Assembly (NCBI GenBank): GCA_019096195.1 | Contig: JAGTXK010000052.1 | Location: 167,128 to 231,127, forward strand | Source of the DNA: Boletus sp. NGJ | Lineage: Eukaryota > Basidiomycota > Agaricomycetes > Boletales > Boletaceae | Length of the DNA: 64,000 nt | Direction: 5' to 3' | Part shown: positions 23,111 to 33,001 of the stretch, piece by piece | Numbering within the stretch: position 1 is the first letter of the stretch | How the letters are laid out: every line of letters starts with the position of its first letter | Program-made: the position numbers and the translations under genes | Notes under the pieces: model-generated | Databases searched by the model: none | The model's input: the letters and a program-made list of their open reading frames with translations, nothing else | Told to the model about the DNA's origin: nothing

Positions 23111-25107
23111 ATGGTGCTTGATACTGGCAGCTCTTTGGTATGCGCAGTCGCGTTTCACCCGAACGGAAAGTATCTCTTGAGCGGGACTGGCGATGGGATT
23201 CAACGATGGCAACTTGCAGATGGTCAAGAGGGTTGGAAAGCAAACGAGAACGGCTGTGATAGCCATTTCCGTGTCGAAGGATGGTAAGTGGATAGTGTGT
23301 GGGACTTACGAGGGGGCAAGCGTGTGGGACGAAGGGATCCATGAAAAGGTCATCGAGGTGGACTGCGAAAACATGGTGTATGTGGTCGATGTCTCTCCAG
23401 ATTCGACCAGCTTTGCCACTGGGAGTTGTGACAAAGCTGCGAGCATTTGGAGCGTGACAAGTGGGGAGAGACTCGTTGGCCCGCTCCAACACGACGATCC
23501 TGTCGCTGGGATTCGATTCTCCCCGACTGGCGAGCACATCGCCACTGTCTCTGTGGGGAATGCCATCGGCATTTTCGACAGTCAAACTGGCAACAAGCAC
23601 ATCACCATCAAAATTAACATACCCAAACGAGTGGGCACTCGCCCTCAAGTTGCGTGGTCGAGCGATCGTCAGCAACTGTTTGCAACATCCAGTGACAACA
23701 AAATCAGGTCGTTCAATATGCCCACCGGGTCCCTGCTCGCTGAATCGCAAATTCCCCATGACTCCGGCGACGATGTTCACTCTATCACTCTAGCCGCCAA
23801 TGGGAGATTCATCGCCACCTCTGGATACCGTTCCATTGTGTCCCTAGACACATCGACACTGTCCCAAATTGGCCCTGTCATCGAGGACAGCGAACAGTCA
23901 GCCTCAATTGCCATCTCACCAGACAGTAGCCGTCTGGCGGCTGGACGAGACGACGGAAAAATCGTCATTCGTGATCTCGGCAAGATCCTCCCAGGCTTCT
24001 ATGTTCCTTTCCATGTAAGTATGTGTGCCTTTATAGTCTTAGTATGTTGGGTATATGGCCCCATACTATTTCCCACGTTGACAATCTATATAGGTATCTC
24101 CCAATGAGCAACATAACGACCAACCTTCGACATCTGGCAGCCCCGACAACAATACACGTCACTCTAAACCCGTAAGAATTTGCCATTCCGTCACTAGTTG
24201 TGCTGACGCTGTCACTGTGTACATTCAACAGGAACGACCTGTGAGATCCAGTTCACTCCAGTCCGAGGGACACAGCGAAGACGGCGGTGATCTCCTCGAG
24301 GTATCAGTTCGTTCGTTCCGTCGAAGCGAGTTCTCACGGTGGCATAGGATGGGGTGCTGTCCAGCACGCCTCCTCCCGAGTTCAATTATGAAGAGGTCGG
24401 TGATCATTCTTCTCTTGCTTCCGCATTGACGCTGCCGGAGTCATTGGCCTCTTCTCCTGATTCTCGCGAGGACGAGCCACTGCCGCTGGGCCCATCCCAC
24501 GCTGTATCGCAGTCAGATGCCCTACCCGTGCCCTCCACTTCAGAGACACGTCCAGAGGGAAATCTCGATACTGTTGACTCACCCCAGGGCCAATCATTAT
24601 TCAAAAGGTGGCGAGAGAGAATGAGTAACAAGGGCACGGTTTCGCATAAGCCAGCTCGACACTCCGGGAAGTCGCGCGAGCCTCCCAACTGTCGATCTGT
24701 TTCCCACTCCGCAACGAGACTAGCTGCTACAAATGAAGGACCCTCGTGGATGGCTGAAGGTAAACGTAAGCGAGTGAGTCCTTTTTGTCGATGGACGATC
24801 GAATGCGGTGAGTTGAATATATCTTAGCGTGCGGTCGCAAAAACCGTTAGAAGGCCAGGGGTTTGTTGTTCCTCAGATTTGCATGCATGGACTCATCACA
24901 CGCCACAGGATAAATCATGTAGCAAGACCACTATTCTCAAACCTCTGAACAACAAAGCTTTCCGTAACGGAGGACGAGGTGCCGCGGATACCAGGGGTGC
25001 GGACCCGGTTCGTCTCTCTCTGGTGACGGTGGACTTCGTCACGTCAGCTCACGTCTCATCAGACGCAACAAGCAGCCGATCCATTCCAACCTTCGAGTGC
25101 GGGGGTC
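23111..25107 (+). pseudogene. WD40 beta-propeller protein with a +1 frameshift near its first blade
   Basis: MVLDTGSSLVCAVAFHPNGK starts at 23111 and gives the first repeat up to LADGQE. The frame then needs to lose one G of the GGG at 23230-23232 to continue VGKQTRTAVIAISVSKDG and KWIVCGTYEGASVWD. Further blades follow (SPDSTSFATGSCDKAASIW; FSPTGEHIATVS; ISPDSSRLAAGRDDGKIVI) to 24014. Exons 24094-24171, 24232-24300 and 24348-24773 carry a Ser/Pro-rich tail with LFKRWRERMSNKG, then an exon from about 24828 that becomes hard to follow. The tail layout is that of Agaricomycete WD40 proteins of unknown role. If the extra G is an error, this is an intact gene; otherwise translation from ATG 23193 still gives most of the propeller. 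Confidence 0.7.
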
Positions 25108-25385
25108 CAACTAATGGTGCGTGTTGCTTTCCGTTTACCTACATTGTGAGACTTACCCGTGGATCAGCGTCAGGAATCAGGTTACAGTGCCTTCAGCCTC
25201 CGGCTTTCGATCCGAGTCAGATATCCCATGTGGTTGTTGTGTTGTCGCTCAGGTACCCACGATGAAGTTCATTGATCCGGGCGATTCAATGGAATGCATG
25301 TAGACACAATACTAACACTGGACTGTGACTATATGGACATCAATATTGACCCTGCATTCCTTTCAGTTCGCACATCTCACAGCAC
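25035..25385 (+). repeat. Plus-strand copy of the inverted duplication at 20815-21135
   Basis: This copy lies at the natural position, directly downstream of the WD40 gene, and includes its last coding stretch and 3' flank. The two copies face each other about 3.9 kb apart. Differences include small indels that destroy the C-terminal frame here. 25386-26044 has no supported gene. Confidence 0.6.
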
Positions 25386-26044
25386 ATGCCCATCCATGAT
25401 GGAGCTCCCTGAGATATTTACTCGACGGTCACTGTAAGCATGCAGAGGTTCCTTCATGGATCCGACTATTGTGCTGCGAGAGTGCGCAAGTCCTGAGCCA
25501 TTTGCCACCTTGTACACTCGAGTTTGCTGGTAGATCATCCAAGACGGCCGCCGGCCCAACTATGGCGTCATGCGTCTGCACGTTCCCCCTCGAGTACATA
25601 TCTGAAATAACTCGAATATGTCTGTCAATCTTAGGACCCATTCGCCTGGAGGCCCGACTCCAACTCGGACCAAACCAAATATTCTTCTCACTCGCCATTG
25701 TCGGATCGAAAGGTTCTAGGATGTCTCACCAATGCACGATGCACACCGTAGACAGCGAGCTCCCATAATTGCGCTTGTCATAGAAATCGATCGAGATCAC
25801 ATGATCACTGCAAATGCATCGACACATGTCCTCACATACATTACCGGCCAAGCGTGCGCGTGAACCACCATGGGTCAAGATACTATCATATCAAAGCGGA
25901 AGATTGTCTATCTGGAGCCATATACCTGACATTACAACATCGTGCATAATAAAGCAGTCACGAATGAAACAAAAAAAAAAACGGTCAAGGGAACGAGGCG
26001 AGATTGTAAAGAAAACGAGACGTCCCTGGCGATCGGTTGGCCCT

Positions 26045-26744
26045 TCAGTCAGCAGTGGCAGTGTTCACGCGGTCGCGCAGGGCTTCCGCAGTCACTGTGT
26101 CGGTAGGCACAACAGCACGGGAAAATCCCGAGAGGTTTGCCAATACTGGTTTGAGGGCGGTGACATACACGACTTGCGCACCCTATTTCCGGATAAATTT
26201 ATAATTTTTAAAAATGAAAAGAATCATATGCAACATCCGTACGTACCCGGAAATTCGGTAGCTGAAGCCACAATACAAAGACCGTCTTCAACGCATAGTA
26301 CCATGGCACATAGTAGAGAATAAGCCCCGAGGCAGTGCTCTCTGCAAAGTTGAAAAAGCCAAAGATGACCCAGTACGTGAGCCACTGGACGTCATCTTGT
26401 GGCGCGGGGCGTTCCAGGGCTTTGAAGGAGAGATATGCTGGGAGGGCCCATCCGACGAGGTTTGAGACCGGTGCGGCGAGGGGGTTGATAAAGTGGAAGA
26501 GGGCGAGAAGGAGGACGGTGCCAAGGGCCAAAAATGTCTTGGGAACCTGCGTGTGTTGCTCAAACGTGTTCAGCACTGGGTACTTTGTGAGCTGTCCCAG
26601 AGAAAGAGGGTGGTCAGAATCGGAAAAGAGAGGACGGAGGAAGGGGGGGCGGACCTCTTTGTCGAGCTGGTTGAGGTGATAATTCACCTTGTTCTGGGCT
26701 TGGACGAACACGGGGTGCTGCTGGATCTTTTGTGCTGCGGACAT
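26045..26744 (-). CDS. YOP1/DP1/REEP-type ER membrane-shaping protein
   Basis: Exons 26744-26655, 26591-26247 and 26182-26045 total 573 nt (190 aa) with all junctions in frame. Start MSAAQKIQQHPVF is the family start. The TB2/DP1/HVA22 domain has two hydrophobic hairpins (FLALGTVLLLALFHFINPLA; NLVGWALPAYLSFKALE) and the signature DDVQWLTYWVIFGFFNFAE. YALKTVFVLWLQLPNFRGAQ, an amphipathic-helix region, follows, and a short Thr/Ala-rich tail ends the protein. It bends ER tubules by wedging into the cytosolic leaflet and partners with reticulons and the GTPase Sey1. It is divergent from OST5 across 242 bp. Confidence 0.93.
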
Positions 26745-26986
26745 CTGGGAACGCAATGAGGAGGACAAAAACATGGTGTGGATGATATACCTCTGGGATG
26801 GGCCGGATATATATACGAAGACAGGAGGCAGTAGCGAATGGGCAGAGGAAGAGGGCAAGAGCGACAGCGAGCGCGTTGATATGGGTTGATGACATATGTT
26901 TGGCGGTCAAAATTATACGTCAGCCCACAACCATCTCCAATCCGCGTACATCTCCCCTCCATCCACTACAGTACCTCGCCATCGAC
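26745..26986. promoter_or_regulatory. Bidirectional promoter region between YOP1 and OST5
   Basis: 242 bp separate two divergent start codons. A TATATATAC-like element lies near 26808-26816, and the rest is purine-rich on the plus strand. Both neighbours are constitutive ER genes. Confidence 0.35.
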
Positions 26987-27353
26987 ATGGACCATTACGA
27001 CGCCGTTCAGGTATGTCCACATCCACACCACACCCGTCCCTTCCTCACACTGACCACGTTGGAAAGGCCTTGCACAAATCACTGCCTTCCTTCACACCCT
27101 ACGTGTCCGCGTCGCTCCTTCCACACATCGCGCTCGTCCTCCTCGTCTCTACATTCGCCCTTGCATTCTATTTTTCAACGTCCGTTCACCCGTATTCGCT
27201 CGCTCCCGGTGTTCTTGGGACTCAATCTATTTCTCTCACAGCCTTCCAAAAGACAGCGTCCCAATCCGGGAAGCTGCCGTCGCGTCACTCGCGAGCATCC
27301 TCGGCGGTTTTGGCGTGGTTGCCCTTTTCTGTACTGTAGGGGTAAACGTGTAG
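26987..27353 (+). CDS. OST5/TMEM258-type oligosaccharyltransferase subunit
   Basis: Three exons, 26987-27010, 27067-27179 and 27242-27353, give 82 aa, the usual size. MDHYDAVQ-ALHKSLPSFTPYV is followed by a first membrane helix (LPHIALVLLVSTFALAFYF), a short loop (PKDSVPIRE) and a second helix (SILGGFGVVALFCTVGV). The GGFGVVALFCTVGV end is the family signature. It is a small structural subunit of the ER N-glycosylation complex, packing next to OST1 and STT3. Unspliced, the same region shows a misleading 147-aa frame. It ends 51 bp from the convergent RPA12 stop. Confidence 0.9.
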
Positions 27354-27404
27354 AGCACAAGGTTGGCGTTACAGCCGCGGATGTCTCTGCGCAGCACCTC
27401 TTTT

Positions 27405-27954
27405 TCAGTTGTTGATCCGCCACCCATGTTTGCAAGAGACGCACTGAAACGGACATGTGAGGGGAAGCGATACCCTGGGCAGTGGAGACGTACGGTGTAG
27501 AGAATCGTGGATCCCTCGTCTGCACTACGCATCTGTGTGATAGATGAGCTTTGGTGCTTGGGCACATTATCAGAGGATGTACCTGTTTCTCCTCGTAGAA
27601 TGCTTCGAGATGTCCACACGCGGGACATTTTTCAGTGACCTGAGTACTTTGAACGAGATCTCCTAGGTGGACTTGTGATGGCGTACCTTGGGCAAGACTT
27701 TGCCTTGATGGATCTTTGTTTGGGTCTTGCGTTTTTGTCTCAGCGCAGACGGGAACGCATCTGGGTGAGAGCGAGTGACGATCTCTGTGTTTTCGTAGGC
27801 TTCAAGTGTGTCAGTATCAAACGGTTTATATGCATCGGATAAGGCGTACAAGACGCGGGTTCTTCGTGATGGCATTGTTCACAAGTAACGATCTGCTCGT
27901 CGCCCTGTGGCAAAGCGAGCAGGGTTCCACAATTGGGACAAAAGAGCAGAGATC
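27405..27954 (-). CDS. RNA polymerase I subunit RPA12 (A12.2), start unresolved
   Basis: Exons from 27954: 27954-27850, 27799-27687, 27639-27583, 27532-27494 and 27443-27405. The N-terminal zinc ribbon reads GSLLFCPNCGTLLALP ... CEQC. A linker SSYENTEIVTRSHPDAFPSA and LRQKRKTQTKIHQGKVLPK leads to the C-terminal TFIIS-like ribbon CPACG ... CVSCKHGW, carrying the acidic hairpin RSADEGST that enters the active centre for RNA cleavage. It ends RINN. This subunit gives RNA polymerase I its transcript-cleavage and proofreading activity in the nucleolus. The first few codons lie in an upstream exon beyond 27954 that I could not place. Confidence 0.9.
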
Positions 27955-28409
27955 CTTGGTATCAACAATCAGTGATCCGTTGAAGGAGTCCGATGGCGAA
28001 CTTGCCAATCTTGTGTGCGAGTGCAGGCATATGCGCGCTGCTGCCTCACGCCATGTCAACAGACCGCCTCGCGTTGACGACCGTCTTTTGTATTTCCACT
28101 TTGCTAAATGATCACGTGGATCGGGCCGATCACCTTCATTCCGTTTTGAGAACAACACCGTGACACTACGCCCACAGACGACGCCACCGAGAACGTACAT
28201 GTACTCGATTTTACTCACCAGCACGAGCCGATAGTAGTATAAATATGTTGTCTTTCCCGTCCCATGTCCCCGTCTGGCACCCACCCCACGATATAGAATT
28301 TTCTTCACTTCTCTGATCCTCCTTTACAGTCGGCTAATCAAGACAGTATTATAACTTACACACCGTCATCGTTCGTTGCCTCTTCTCCCCATCCCTGTTC
28401 CTGTTCTCC

Positions 28410-29189
28410 ATGTCCACCTCCGCCATGACCCACCCGTCCTTCCCCCTCTTCACCCAGCTCGTCCACCGACTCCGCCGCACCAACGCGCGGTACAACCAAA
28501 TCGCCCACCAGTGTCGTCGCACACAACGTCCGACGCACCATGCCAAACGACGTGCCTACCGGACTGGTCTCCGTATCGACACGTCCAAAGCGTGCACCGC
28601 ATGCCCTAGCAAGCATCTCTCTGCGGCATCTATCCAGCTCCTCCCCGTCTTGGACAGGACTGCTCTCAGCCCGGTATGGGTGACCGAGGCCAAGGCAGAA
28701 GCGGACGAGGACGCGAGCATGCCTAGTCTGGGGCTCGCGCTGATAAATTTACCCGAGGTCGTCGTGCAGAAGCAGCTCGTGACGTTGTTGTATCATTCGT
28801 CATCACCTCGGCCCCAACTTGGGCTCGGACTCGGACTCGGACTCGGGCCCGACTCGAATTTGAATTTGAATGTGCATGTCGACGACGCGGGTGCGCGCGA
28901 TATGCCGTTCCGAGGGCCAATCCCAGGTGCGCCGCGGTGGCGGTCGATACCGTTGCCAGAGGACTCGGGCGAGCGCGGGATGGAGGCGAGGACGTTGGGC
29001 AAGTCGGTGTCATGTACGCACGGTCCCAACGTTTGGCGGGGTGCCATGACCATGCAGGTATCGGATTCGGTGTCGACACCGGTAAGTGCAAGTGAAGGGG
29101 GTTGGAGTTGGATGTGGTCTTGGTCGTTGACTGACCCGAGCACGCAGATCGACGTGGAGTACGCTGGAGGTGGTATCACGGTCGCGTAG
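28410..29189 (+). CDS. Hypothetical protein, 259 aa, single exon
   Basis: The start MSTSAMTHPSFPLFTQLVHR follows a promoter-like TATAACTTACACACCGTCA stretch. The first 60 residues are very basic (Arg/His-rich). A repeat LGLGLGLGLGPDSNLNLN comes from a short GGACTC tandem array at 28818-28842. The C-terminus has WSWMWSWSLTDPS. No domain or signal is recognised. Its G+C-rich codons match the neighbouring host genes, which supports it modestly. Confidence 0.4.
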   Translation: MSTSAMTHPSFPLFTQLVHRLRRTNARYNQIAHQCRRTQRPTHHAKRRAYRTGLRIDTSKACTACPSKHLSAASIQLLPVLDRTALSPVWVTEAKAEADEDASMPSLGLALINLPEVVVQKQLVTLLYHSSSPRPQLGLGLGLGLGPDSNLNLNVHVDDAGARDMPFRGPIPGAPRWRSIPLPEDSGERGMEARTLGKSVSCTHGPNVWRGAMTMQVSDSVSTPVSASEGGWSWMWSWSLTDPSTQIDVEYAGGGITVA

Positions 29190-29649
29190 CGGAAACTGTG
29201 AGACGTCGACGAGAATCGGCGTGCGCGTGTATTTTTCAACATCCCGAGGTTAGCATGCCGGATTACGGATGTTTCCTGGGGGAGTTGGCGGAGCGAGGCT
29301 TGAACGTGACATGGTGGCCTCTGAACTCTTTGCTCGACTCGGTAATTGTACGAACGGACGTTGTATTGTGTCCAGTCGTTTTGTGTACGCCACGGACAAG
29401 GTACTCTCTTGTACATTATCTCTGCACGACGTTAGATGACCTTCCTTTGACATTATGCCACTCATGTATTTTTCACATCCTTTCAAAGGACAGTCTCCAT
29501 ATCCGTTCCACTCGTGAGCGTTCTAGGGCGGTGGTTGCCATTATCGGTCCATACTGTCCGTTAGCATAAACGTGCATAGCGTAAGATGGCCTCCCTGTGT
29601 ATCACGTCGCGGATCTCCCCATTGCAAGAGGTTCACTGATATGTGAGAT

Positions 29650-29870
29650 GGGAACGTCAGAAACGTACGATGTAGAGAATCGTGGTACGCTCCTCTGCGC
29701 TGTGCATTCGTGCGATTCGGAGGTGAACGAACACGCTACTCGGATGGATGTGTGACGTACCTTGGGCAACCTAGGTCTTGCAGTCTCGTCTTTGAGTGGA
29801 AGAGAATGCGCGACCGGGCGGTGTGAGCGGGTAATGACTCGGTTCTCCGTGTCCGCACGGGCTGACATAC
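29650..29870 (-). pseudogene. Decayed partial duplicate of RPA12
   Basis: The minus strand reads TENRVITRSHRPVAHSL, then ARPRLPKV, then RMHSAEERTTILYIV. These parallel TEIVTRSHPDAFPSAL, KVLPKVR and QMRSADEGSTILYTV of the RPA12 gene 2 kb away, in the same order and with the intron-like spacing kept. The zinc-binding cysteines are absent and frames are broken, so it arose by DNA-level duplication and is non-functional. Confidence 0.7.
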
Positions 29871-30327
29871 TGATCGATGGGACATACAAGAAGGGGTTCG
29901 AGAAGTGATTGCTAGATATCGAGTTGTGCGCGAGTATGTGATTCCCTGTCATATGGGTGGGGAGAAGAAGAAGGGGTATTGTCGTTTTGTGTGGTTTCCT
30001 GTTGCTGATGTGATGGGGTTGGTGCAAATGAGACAGCGCCTGCAGTGGACGTCGAGGGATCTTGGACACTTTGAAGAAGAGTGGATGGGCGGCATGTGGG
30101 GCATGTTACGAGCGATGTCAGAGCTGTGGATGGACCTGCAAAGAATGCGCCTGGATACCCGCTCGAGGACGACGACACCGTTGGGTTTCGATGCCGCGTT
30201 CAGGCCTTCTAGCACTTGTACACAAAGCTGTACGTGTCGCATGGTCGTCCGTACTCGCGAAATCCGATTCATTAAAGACGTCATCCCCCTGAAGCTAGTA
30301 GAAATGTGGCGCGAAAGCATTGAAGTT
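29871..30327 (+). other. Interval with an unassigned ORF, cut by Copia-C
   Basis: A frame at 29905-30351 (MIARYRVVREYVIPC; RTREIRFIKDVIPLKLVEMWR) enters the Copia-C LTR, so its end is not native. No domain is recognised; it may be another remnant of the duplicated RPA12 region. AAGTT at 30323-30327 is the left target-site copy of Copia-C. Confidence 0.3.
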
Positions 30328-30511
30328 TGTAGTAGCGGTAGATACGAATAGGATAAGATGATTCCCACGATTAGGACTGCGTTCGCACGAATGGGATGTG
30401 AGGGAACGAAGGGCACAGAACTCTTATTAGTCCCCTCTGGTAGCCTTTGTACTTATACTAGTGTATTCTATTGATTTTCTAAGCTATTTACTCGTCTGCA
30501 ATACGAGGGGA
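30328..30511 (-). repeat. Copia-C 3' LTR, first part
   Basis: Begins TGTAGTAGCGG and runs to the GGGGA at which Copia-A inserted. It keeps nine CpG dinucleotides, all of which are missing from the same stretch of the 5' LTR. It adjoins the CpG-rich host gene region. Confidence 0.85.
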
Positions 30512-30686
30512 TGTTAGAAATTCGAAACCTCGGAGTTCCAGAGTTACAGCGGTTTCCAAAAGTATGTGGAAAACAGAATTTCGAAAGTCGCGCCTCGGAG
30601 ACAGCCGGGCAAGGACCCCGGCATAGCTGAGTAAGCAACTATAGCACAGAATTGGATTCATGCGAACCTGGGTACATGTTGCTTGC

Positions 30687-32336
30687 ATGTCTGAGCAACC
30701 AGAAGCATCTTCTACAAACAGGCAGTATGCCTTTGCGATAGCCCTCACCATCTACTCCCCACTCAAACAGCCATCCAAAGGAGGCAAAACTGTTTCCAAG
30801 CAAGTAGAAAAATCCATAAAAACTAAACAACTACTTTTTTCACTTGATGAAGCTAACTGCATTGAATTCCTGGAAAGTATTCTTGAGAAGCACAGAAAAA
30901 CCCAGTACAAGGTCTCCAGCAAGCAGTGGTTTTCATTCAAATATGTTACCCCAAAAATGAAGAGGTGAGACTTCTCAACATTTCCAGTTGCCCAACTGAT
31001 GAAAAAATTTCTAGCCAGCATGTAAGTGAGGCAATGGATGTCAACAATGAGTTGGACTACAAGGAGATGGTTCAGAAGATTGCCAACACTGCTGGTGACT
31101 CTGTTACAACAAAGATTCTTGTTGACATGAAGCACATTGAAAAACTCCTGTTGTGTTCAGCTGACGGTGACTCTGATGATGAGGAATCAGCCAATTTGAA
31201 TAAGCACCAGGTAAGCTATTTCATTACATTAGTGAAAATGATCTACTAACACAATCTCAACTAAGATCAAGACTCCATTCCAAATAACATTGGATCTTGA
31301 CATGTGCCTTGCTTGATCACGCGTGAAACTAATGAGGAAGTACAAGAATGACAACAATGATGACTTTACATATATTGGACCGTCAGGCATCACCATCCAA
31401 CTCACTCCCGTCATGTTACTTGATTGGGTGCACGCTTTGGTATGGACTTTGTAACATTGCACAGTGCACCCAAGAATTCTAATTAGTCTATAGGAGGAGG
31501 GACAGGCCACATTGAGCATGCCACCTAATATACCCTTGTTTGACATTGCAAACAAAGTGATGTTCCTGCACCTGGCATGTAAGGCACAGGCACCAACTCC
31601 CTCACAGCCTGTACCACCTCCAGGTCTTGTGCCAGATGTCAACTTGCTTACCTCAGTTCTTCTCCTTCAGATGCTAGCTAAATCTGGCCTACTTCCTCAG
31701 TCTGGACCCCATAGTCCATCTATCTCAGCCACCCCAGTTCCTCAGTCCAGGTCCCATAGTCCATCTGGTGTTCAGGCTCCAACTATGCCCATTCGTTGTG
31801 TCTCAGAAAGACCACCAAACCTGCCTCCTTTTCCATCTCCATCTCAGCTTTCACGCTTTCTCCAATATGCTGAAACTGACCTTGATGTTTCTAACACTGC
31901 TGTATATGAGCAAAAGCTTGCCACACAACACATTGGCCCTGATATTCTTGCTGAAATTGATGACAAGATTCTCTTGGAGGTTGGGATTCCAACAGGCAAA
32001 ATTATCTATCTGAAAAAGGGAAGTATGGTCTGATGGAATGGCCCTGATGTGAAGCGAAAGTGCAGTGATACTGGTCAGAGCTTAGCGGGCAAATCAAAGT
32101 CACCTACCTGCCCACCTCAGAAAAGAATCACATATGAGAAGAAGTATCATGATGGTGGTGGCTGTTGTTTTACTGCATCTCCAATAATTCCTGGAGATGA
32201 TGATGGGCCAAGGGACTATGATCTCTGGTACCAGTCAACAGATCACAGTGTTTGGCTCCCCGTTCCAAAGGAATATATTATTTGTGAGGAGGCTGAGGAG
32301 GCTGAGGAGAATAACTTCTTTACATTATTAGTCTAG
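30687..32336 (+). pseudogene. Passenger gene of the DNA transposon with a C-terminal SAM-like domain
   Basis: Coding stretches in order: 30687-30968 (SIKTKQLLFSLDEANCIEF; KQWFSFKYVTP), 30970-31212 (AMDVNNELDYKEMVQKIAN; an acidic SDDEES patch), 31262-31460 (KYKNDNNDDFTYIGPSG), 31512-32033 (a Pro/Ser-rich linker, then PSQLSRFLQYAETDLDVSN to ILLEVGIPTGKIIYLKKG), and 32049-32336 (a basic tail with KRKCSDT, then an acidic end). The helical part with FLQYAE...LLEVGI...IIYLKK looks like a SAM domain, usually a protein or RNA interaction module. The N-terminal part has the look of a PB1/ubiquitin-like fold, but that is a guess. Frame breaks make this copy inactive or heavily spliced. Its role in transposition is unknown. 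Confidence 0.65.
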
Positions 32337-32404
32337 CACTGTTGTATTCACTTTGTTAGTTCTGTGTTTGCCATCGCACGTCTATTACTATCACAGATAA
32401 AGGA

Positions 32405-32760
32405 ATGACAATATACTTCCATAATCAAGTCCTGAGTCATTCCGGTTTCACCACTTCCAAGCCTGGAAGTGTCACTCTGGAATCATATTCCAGAACCACT
32501 GGTTTTGAAGGTACTTCCAGAATTTTCCCGTGCCCTTCCACAGGTTCCGAGACTAGCATCTTGGAACTGCTCTGGAACTGTTTCTGGAATTTTCCTGCGC
32601 TCATTCCAAACCTGGAATGAGCCTTTATCACACTTAGACTTTCTATCATTTCTTAGCCAATGCTTACAGCACATATTACACACTTCTTTCAGACCCACTT
32701 ACACACAACATAATACGAGTATACCTTCGCCCACAGTATATATAGTCTCTGCTTACTGAC
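32405..32760 (+). promoter_or_regulatory. Cluster of TTCCAG/CTGGAA motifs with two perfect heat-shock-element trimers and a TATA box
   Basis: 32515-32527 reads TTCcaGAAttTTC and 32582-32594 reads TTCtgGAAttTTC, both perfect nTTCnnGAAnnTTCn arrays. Short palindromes (TCTGGAATCATATTCCAGA; CATTCCA...TGGAATG) surround them. A TATATATAG lies at 32736-32744, followed by a CA-rich initiator-like stretch. No gene clearly starts downstream on the plus strand; 32761-33001 is A/T-rich with ATGATA-type repeats. Confidence 0.45.
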
Positions 32761-33001
32761 ATACACCTCAGTCGTTTCTGCCCTCTTAGGCAGTGGCTGA
32801 GGTGAGTCTTCTTTTCACATATTGTTTACTTATAGCTAATGTACTTAGTCCTGGGCAATTCCTGCCCTCTCCTAGATTCTATCAAGGAAGACAGTTGATA
32901 TGATATGACACAATATGACACAGACATGATAATATGACAAACAATATACTGGATAGTGTGATGGATAGCATGATGGATGATACAGCAAATGATACAATAC
33001 A

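Noticed and set aside
25429-25768. ORFs of 89 and 99 aa on opposite strands
   Set aside because: No conserved features, and part of the stretch belongs to the duplicated 3' flank.
26896-27339. 147-aa plus-strand frame
   Set aside because: It retains both OST5 introns and misses the conserved GGFGVVALFCTVGV end, which appears only after splicing.
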